From positions 1 to 37,299 of the forward strand of contig JAIBBE010000129.1 in assembly GCA_019694835.1 (NCBI GenBank): DNA of 37,299 bases, written 5' to 3'. Below, piece by piece: positions 33,436-37,299 of the stretch (its first letter is position 1; every line of letters begins with the position of its first letter). The notes beneath the pieces are model-generated. The model ran no database searches. It was not told the DNA's origin and was given only the letters and a program-made list of their open reading frames with translations. Source of the stretch: Fimbriimonadaceae bacterium (GTDB lineage: Bacteria; Armatimonadota; Fimbriimonadia; Fimbriimonadales; Fimbriimonadaceae). The position numbers and the translations under genes are program-made.

Positions 33436-34026
33436 CTAGGACTTTCTCGGACGAAAGGAATCGGCGATTGCCTGGGCGAGGAGGCCAGTGTCCTTCTGGG
33501 CGGGGAAGTCCATGATGCCGATGTGGTAGATCGACCGCCCCTCCACATAGACGAAGTAGGCCATCTGCCCTTTCCGTCCCCCAATTTCAACCGTTGCCGT
33601 CAATTGCTTGGCGCTGCCGACAGGCAGACGAACGGTCGTTTCCTCGAAGTTCTCGACCTTGACTCCCGACGATTCGAGCCCAGCTTCAAAATCCTTGGTC
33701 GAATCATCGATGGTGATTTCCCGGTCGGCGACGAGTTCGAAGCCGACGACCGCTCGATCCAGTTCGCCCGTCTTGCTCTTGGCCAAAAGCCCGTTCTCGG
33801 CGATCCTCCCCGTGCTGGAGGGCTGTGACTTCTGCAGGTCAGCCGCCGAAAGCACCTCTGGTTCGAGTTCGGCCGGCAATGCCAGCGTAAACGGAACCCC
33901 TTTGAGATCCGCAACTGCCCAACCGGCCGGAACGCTCGGCGCTGTTGGTCCCGAGTCCTTTGCAATCTTGCTTCCGCATCCCACGAGAAGGGAAGCCAGT
34001 CCCAGAAAGACGAATGTGCGGATCAT
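33436..34026 (-). CDS. Lipoprotein of unknown function (PsbP/DUF1795-like fold possible)
   Basis: A 196-aa lipoprotein. The signal MIRTFVFLGLASLLVGC has the lipid cysteine at residue 17. The mature part has VPFTLALPAELEP, then DRAVVGFELVADREITIDDSTKDF, LPVGSAKQLTATVEIGGRKG, YFVYVEGRSIYHIGIM and LAQAIADSFRPRKS. That order, ending in a helix with SF at the tip, resembles small secreted proteins with a PsbP-like fold. An in-frame ATG at 34044 is rejected because TATCCT (34034-34039) is 7 nt before 34026 and the signal starts there. The 235-nt gap to the divergent leuB (34027-34261) holds a hairpin GACTCC/GGAGTC (34146-34161), without T-tract. Confidence 0.75.
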   Translation of the reverse strand: MIRTFVFLGLASLLVGCGSKIAKDSGPTAPSVPAGWAVADLKGVPFTLALPAELEPEVLSAADLQKSQPSSTGRIAENGLLAKSKTGELDRAVVGFELVADREITIDDSTKDFEAGLESSGVKVENFEETTVRLPVGSAKQLTATVEIGGRKGQMAYFVYVEGRSIYHIGIMDFPAQKDTGLLAQAIADSFRPRKS

Positions 34027-34033
34027 CCCCGCT

Positions 34034-34039
34034 AGGATA
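34034..34039 (-). promoter_or_regulatory. -10-like box (TATCCT) before the lipoprotein gene
   Basis: TATCCT, 7 nt before the ATG at 34026; the intervening AGCGGGG is not a plausible ribosome site at this distance. It is the same hexamer as before gpmA. Confidence 0.4.
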
Positions 34040-34261
34040 TCCAAGGCGGAGAGGACTTTGGAGCAGAAACACGGTGCGTCACCCTTACTGGGGACAAGTG
34101 CGCCGACGCCTCACTAGGTCTTTCGCCTCTGGTTGTTGAAACTTGGACTCCGGGCGGAGTCAAGAATATTGCCCCGGCCATCAGACGCATTTTCTCCCCT
34201 TGCAGTCTGAGTTCACTCCCTCCGGGGCTCCGAGCGACTCTCGTGCCACAATCTGGCCCTC

Positions 34262-35335
34262 ATGTCTGCGCGAATTGCAGTGCTGGCCGGTGACGGAATC
34301 GGTCCCGAAGTCACGGCGGAAGCCGTAAAGGTCCTCAAAGCCGTTCGACCCGATTTGGAGTTCGAAGCCGCACTCGTGGGAGGAATTGCCTATGACGAGA
34401 AGGGGCATCCGCTTCCTCCCGAGACGCTCGACCTGTGCAAAGCCTCCGACGCCGTCCTGCTCGGCGCGGTGGGCGGACCGAAGTGGGACAAGATCGAGCC
34501 GGTCACGATGCGACCTGAAGTGGGCGCACTCCTTCCGCTGCGCAGTGAACTGAACCTCTATGCCAACGTGCGTCCGGCCAAGACGCTTCGCGCCTTGCTT
34601 GGTGCCAGTCCGCTGAAAGGCGATCGCGGCATGGTCGACCTTGTCGTCATGCGGGAACTCACGGGCGGGATCTACTTCGGCAAGCCTCGTGAGCGGCGCG
34701 ACAGCGGCGAGACCGCGATCGACACCTGCGTCTATTCCAAGTTCGAGATTCGGCGAATTGCCGAACGTGCGGTTGAGATCGCGCGGCAGCGCAAACACCA
34801 GATCGTGAGCGTGGATAAGGCCAACGTCCTCGAAACGAGTCGGCTCTGGCGCGAGGTGGTGAACGAGGTCGGGAAGGAGAACCAGGACGTCGAAATCACC
34901 CACATGCTCGTCGACAACTGCGCGATGCAACTCGTCCGCGATCCCCAGCAGTTCGACGTGATCCTCACCGAGAATATGTTCGGCGACATCCTGTCCGACG
35001 AAGCCTCGATGATCACCGGCTCGCTCGGCCTGCTTCCCTCAGCCAGTTTGAGCGATGCGCGTGGGGACAAAGTATTTGGCCTCTACGAGCCCATCCACGG
35101 CTCGGCCCCGGACATCGCCGGGCAAGGCAAAGCCAACCCGATCGCCGCGATTCTCAGTGCCGCGATGCTCCTCAAGTACAGTCTGGGCGACGATGAGGGC
35201 GCCCAGCGGATCGAATCGGCCGTGGAAGCAGCACTCGACGAGGGCCTTCGGACTACCGACATCTTCGAAAAGGGCACCCGCCCGGTGTCGACCGTCGAAA
35301 TGGGCGACGCGATCACAGCGCGAACCAAAGGCTAA
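34262..35335 (+). CDS. leuB: 3-isopropylmalate dehydrogenase
   Basis: A 357-aa NAD-dependent beta-decarboxylating dehydrogenase of leucine biosynthesis. Diagnostic segments are [10 protein letters not shown] at the N-terminus, [11 protein letters not shown], the [16 protein letters not shown] substrate loop, [31 protein letters not shown] with the catalytic Lys/Asp, and [35 protein letters not shown] completes the NAD site; the LLPSAS segment favours LeuB over isocitrate dehydrogenase. No leuC, leuD or leuA is adjacent. CACAAT (34247-34252) lies 9 nt before the ATG, a weak promoter candidate. Thymidylate kinase follows after 6 nt. Confidence 0.97.
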   Translation: MSARIAVLAGDGIGPEVTAEAVKVLKAVRPDLEFEAALVGGIAYDEKGHPLPPETLDLCKASDAVLLGAVGGPKWDKIEPVTMRPEVGALLPLRSELNLYANVRPAKTLRALLGASPLKGDRGMVDLVVMRELTGGIYFGKPRERRDSGETAIDTCVYSKFEIRRIAERAVEIARQRKHQIVSVDKANVLETSRLWREVVNEVGKENQDVEITHMLVDNCAMQLVRDPQQFDVILTENMFGDILSDEASMITGSLGLLPSASLSDARGDKVFGLYEPIHGSAPDIAGQGKANPIAAILSAAMLLKYSLGDDEGAQRIESAVEAALDEGLRTTDIFEKGTRPVSTVEMGDAITARTKG

Positions 35336-35341
35336 GTCCGC

Positions 35342-35944
35342 GTGCCGGCGTTTATCACCTTTGAAGGACCGGAGGGAGCGGGGAAGTCGACGGCACTGAC
35401 GGCGCTTGCGGAGCGGCTGACTCAGGTTGGCCACAAGGTCGTCGTCACACGTGAGCCTGGAGCGACGGAGTTCGGGCGTCAGGTCCGCGATCTGCTTCTC
35501 CACGGCGAGAATCTGCCACCGCGCTCCGAGCTGTTTCTCTTCCTCGCCGACCGAGCGAACCACGTGCAGAACCTGATTCGTCCTGCCCTGAACGAGGGGG
35601 CTATCGTCCTGTGCGACCGCTATGCCGACTCCACCGTCGTCTATCAAGGCTACGCCCGTGGACTGGACATCGAACGGCTCCGAGAGCTGAACGCCTTCGC
35701 CACCGACGGCCTCGTCCCCGACCTCACCCTGCTCTTCGACCTCGACCCCGAGCTCGGACTGTCGCGCCTGACAAACAAGGATCGACTCGATAAAGAAGGC
35801 ATCGACTTCCACCGACGCGTACGCGAGGGTTTCAAGCAAGAAGCGGCCCGAGAACCGGGCCGCTGGGTGACATTGGACGCCTCCCAGCCGCCAGAGGAGG
35901 TTCTGTGTGCGGCATGGGAAGCGGTGAATCGATTGGTTGGCTAA
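35342..35944 (+). CDS. tmk: Thymidylate kinase
   Basis: A 200-aa dTMP kinase making dTDP for DNA synthesis. It starts with GTG, 6 nt after leuB. The P-loop GPEGAGKST is at residues 9-17, VTREPGATEFG follows, SELFLFLADRANHV is the substrate helix, and CDRYADSTVVYQGYARGLD carries the Asp92-Arg93-Tyr94 motif. LLFDLDPELGLSRL precedes the lid. The lid has the sequence RLTNKDRLDKEGIDFHRRV, typical of type II-like enzymes whose lid arginines aid catalysis. The end overlaps the cheW stop by 4 nt, tail to tail. Confidence 0.97.
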   Translation: MPAFITFEGPEGAGKSTALTALAERLTQVGHKVVVTREPGATEFGRQVRDLLLHGENLPPRSELFLFLADRANHVQNLIRPALNEGAIVLCDRYADSTVVYQGYARGLDIERLRELNAFATDGLVPDLTLLFDLDPELGLSRLTNKDRLDKEGIDFHRRVREGFKQEAAREPGRWVTLDASQPPEEVLCAAWEAVNRLVG

Positions 35945-36450
35945 GCCGCGAGGGGCTCGGCGCTGTGCTTCACGATCTTGCCGCGCAGGGCTTTCGGTAC
36001 GACCTCATCCGGATCGAGGACGACGATGAGCTTCTCACTGTTCTTGGCCACACCGGCAACGAACGGGTCATCCTTTCGCTCGAACATGCTGAGTTCGCGC
36101 TCAATGTCGCTTTCGCGGATCATGACGATGCCATCAACCTCGTCTACCCTAAGCGCGACTCGCCCGAGATTGGTTTGGACGACCACGAAGTGGGCACACT
36201 CGCCGTCTGGCGACATGTCGAACCGAAGCCTGAGATCAAGGCAGGGTAGCGTCTCGCCGCGCAGGTCGAAGACACCAAGGAACATCGGAGGAGTGCGGGG
36301 GATGCGTGTCAGGGTCACCGAGGGGACGATGCGTTCGACCCGTTCGATGGGGAGCCCGTAAAGCTCGGGACCCACCCGAAACACGACGTGCTTACTCTCG
36401 GATGAGGAGCCGGAATCAACGGAATGAATAACTGAACTTCTCGCCGCCAT
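35941..36450 (-). CDS. cheW: CheW-like chemotaxis coupling protein
   Basis: A 169-aa SH3-like adaptor joining CheA to chemoreceptors. HVVFRVGPELYGLPIERVERI, PRTPPMFLGVFDLRGETLPCLDLR and RVALRVDEVDGIVMI are the CheW core, and the C-terminus SEKLIVVLDPDEV matches the LLDVDK-type strand of the family. The ATG at 36450 has an AGAAGGTG ribosome site; a longer open frame to 36696 runs inside the EVE gene and is rejected. No cheA or receptor gene is nearby. The N-terminal 20 residues are Ser-rich and unordered. Confidence 0.92.
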   Translation of the reverse strand: MAARSSVIHSVDSGSSSESKHVVFRVGPELYGLPIERVERIVPSVTLTRIPRTPPMFLGVFDLRGETLPCLDLRLRFDMSPDGECAHFVVVQTNLGRVALRVDEVDGIVMIRESDIERELSMFERKDDPFVAGVAKNSEKLIVVLDPDEVVPKALRGKIVKHSAEPLAA

Positions 36451-36497
36451 AGGTTCACCTTCTGGCTTTGTCTTGCCATGAAGGCAGCGGGGAACGG

Positions 36498-36977
36498 TTA
36501 AGTATTTGTCGTAGAACTTGGCCGCTTGACCATCTTCAGCACGATCTCCCATTCGTCTGGCTGGACGGGCAGGATGCTGAGGCGCTGGCCTTTGCGCACC
36601 ACGAGCATGTCCTCCAGACCCGGCTCGACCTTCAGCTCGGCGAGCGTCACCGTGCGGGGAAACTTCTCGACGAACTGCATGTCGCGAACCAGCCACCGCG
36701 GGTCCTCGATCTTGCTCTTGGGGTCGTAATAGGGGCTCTTGGAGTCGAACTGGGTCGGGTCGGGGTAGGCGTTGCTGACGACCTTCATGATCCCAATGAT
36801 CCCGACCGGGGGGATGTTCGAGTGATAGAAGAACGCAAGATCACCAATCGCCATGTCGTCGCGGATGAAGTTCCGCACCGTATAGTTCCGGCACCCCTCC
36901 CACATATTCGTCCCCTCCCGGGCGAGGTCGTCGATCGAGTAAGTGTCGGGTTCGGACTTCATCAGCCAAAGCGCCAT
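36498..36977 (-). CDS. EVE-domain protein (modified-base/RNA reader-like)
   Basis: A 159-aa protein consisting of one EVE domain, a PUA-related fold that binds modified bases in RNA or DNA (thymocyte nuclear protein 1 family). MALWLMKSEPDTYSIDDLA is the family start, WEGCRNYTVRNF the base-recognition region and MAIGDLAFFYHSN the next strand; YYDPKSKIEDPRW and LSILPVQPDEWEIV complete the fold. The frame extends 70 codons upstream through the repeat, which is rejected. CATAAT (36985-36990) is 7 nt before the ATG. It lies 47 nt upstream of cheW on the same strand and may be cotranscribed. Confidence 0.92.
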   Translation of the reverse strand: MALWLMKSEPDTYSIDDLAREGTNMWEGCRNYTVRNFIRDDMAIGDLAFFYHSNIPPVGIIGIMKVVSNAYPDPTQFDSKSPYYDPKSKIEDPRWLVRDMQFVEKFPRTVTLAELKVEPGLEDMLVVRKGQRLSILPVQPDEWEIVLKMVKRPSSTTNT

Positions 36978-36984
36978 GCTGTCG

Positions 36985-36990
36985 ATTATG
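36985..36990 (-). promoter_or_regulatory. -10-like box (CATAAT) before the EVE gene
   Basis: CATAAT, 7 nt before the ATG at 36977. TTGCCG at 37005-37010 (minus strand) would be a -35 with a 14-bp spacer, shorter than usual. Confidence 0.4.
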
Positions 36991-37055
36991 ACTCTCCGTA
37001 GCGTCGGCAACCTGCCGTGGCCGGTGGCCTTCGTCTTGGGAGTCTTCCGCTGGCG

Positions 37056-37176
37056 GGCCCCCTCCCTGTCCCTCCCCCACCGGAGTGGGAGAGGGGACTC
37101 GACCGATCTCCCAACCTCGAACCGCTCACAATCAGCGACTGGTGAGTCCAAACACGTCCCCTCTCCCACTCCGGTG
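37056..37176. repeat. Paired palindrome repeat, right arm cut off by the IS end
   Basis: The left arm (37056-37098) begins GGCCCCCTCCCTGTCCC and ends GGGAGAGGGGA. The right arm (37156-37176, GTCCCCTCTCCCACTCCGGTG) is its reverse complement for about 20 nt and then stops, where IS-end sequence begins at 37177. Layout and spacer (57 nt) match the complete copy at 27831, whose right arm continues through the equivalent sequence. Confidence 0.7.
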
Positions 37177-37219
37177 TGCGGTGCCATGACATCCTTTCCA
37201 CTTTGTGCCAGGACATACT
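37177..37219 (-). mobile_element. IS-end-like tandem repeat (two units)
   Basis: Read on the minus strand, two imperfect units follow the transposase-like stop: TATGTCCTGGCACAAAG and TGGAAAGGATGTCATGGCAC. The second is nearly identical to the first unit at 78-97. Units are spaced by about 24 nt as there. Inferred as the terminal repeats of an IS inserted in the palindrome repeat. Confidence 0.55.
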
Positions 37220-37297
37220 TTACACCCTGAAGTCCTCAAGCAGCCCGAGGTCGATGCCGAAGTACGTCACCACGTAGCCCAGGTGGCCATCGGCGAT
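37220..37297 (-). CDS. C-terminal end of a probable IS transposase (partial)
   Basis: Only 25 codons fit before the window ends: ADGHLGYVVTYFGIDLGLLE followed by DFRV and TAA (37220-37222). The pattern G-x-V-x-x-F-G-x-x-L-G-x-L resembles the C-terminal strands of integrase-core (IS481/IS3-like) transposases, and IS-end-type repeats follow at once. The match is short, so identity rests mainly on context. The gene continues beyond 37299. Confidence 0.4.
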   Translation of the reverse strand: MADGHLGYVVTYFGIDLGLLEDFRV

Positions 37298-37299
37298 GA

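Noticed and set aside
34146..34161. Leucine attenuator before leuB
   Set aside because: Only a 6-bp hairpin without T-tract or a Leu-rich leader peptide was visible.

Overview
The window looks like a stretch of core-plus-accessory chromosome from a high-GC, diderm-type environmental bacterium. Lipoproteins with clear lipoboxes, many secreted proteins, a futalosine-pathway menaquinone gene and a large nucleotidyltransferase/hexapeptide/phosphomutase-like fusion would fit Armatimonadota (Fimbriimonadia-like). That placement is an inference from gene style, not from a search. Many start codons are preceded by a TANNNT or CATAAT box 5-8 nt upstream with no Shine-Dalgarno, which suggests widespread leaderless or near-leaderless transcripts. 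Other genes, mostly inside operons, have good AGGAG-type sites.

Layout. 1-853: insertion-sequence end-like repeat abutting a damaged DMT transporter gene. 879-1879: phosphoglycerate mutase and a small unknown gene. 1899-6351 (minus): alkyladenine DNA glycosylase, a coupled pair of beta-lactamase-fold proteins (the upstream one lacking its catalytic residues), a KOW-like small protein coupled to a transaldolase, and a DUF1080 protein. 6392-7264: lipoprotein with an internal duplication. 7338-9140 (minus): RNase E/G. 9351-13150: secreted trypsin-fold protease and secreted M14 metallopeptidase, the former with two leader hairpins. 13154-16423 (minus): 2-oxoacid dehydrogenase E1 alpha and beta, then mqnC. 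16538-17845: exported protein with a Lys/Pro tail. 17826-21658 (minus): sugar nucleotidyltransferase fusion coupled to a GAF histidine kinase. 21712-22606 (minus): HicBA-type toxin-antitoxin pair overlapping a dual-specificity phosphatase. 22767-27782: glyA, a zinc-ribbon membrane protein and a large secreted metzincin-type metalloprotease. 27995-33222 (minus): tightly packed ABC exporter, four-GNAT protein, RimJ/L-type GNAT and DUF1854 operon. 33436-34026 (minus): lipoprotein. 34262-35944: leuB and tmk. 35941-36977 (minus): cheW and an EVE-domain gene. 37056-37297: a paired-palindrome repeat interrupted by an IS end and the last codons of a probable transposase.

Most of the cargo is housekeeping metabolism plus a secreted hydrolase set. 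The most distinctive unit is the ABC-GNAT4-GNAT-DUF1854 operon: the ABC protein carries an extra N-terminal domain and a four-cysteine zinc ribbon, and its DUF1854 partner is four genes downstream in a chain with gaps or overlaps of at most 11 nt. Both window edges fall in IS-end-like sequence, as expected for a contig bounded by repeats. No gene-free stretch exceeds about 300 bases; the longest gaps (9141-9350, 27783-27994, 33223-33435, 34027-34261, 36978-37219) are described in the entries. I saw no tRNA, rRNA or CRISPR array.
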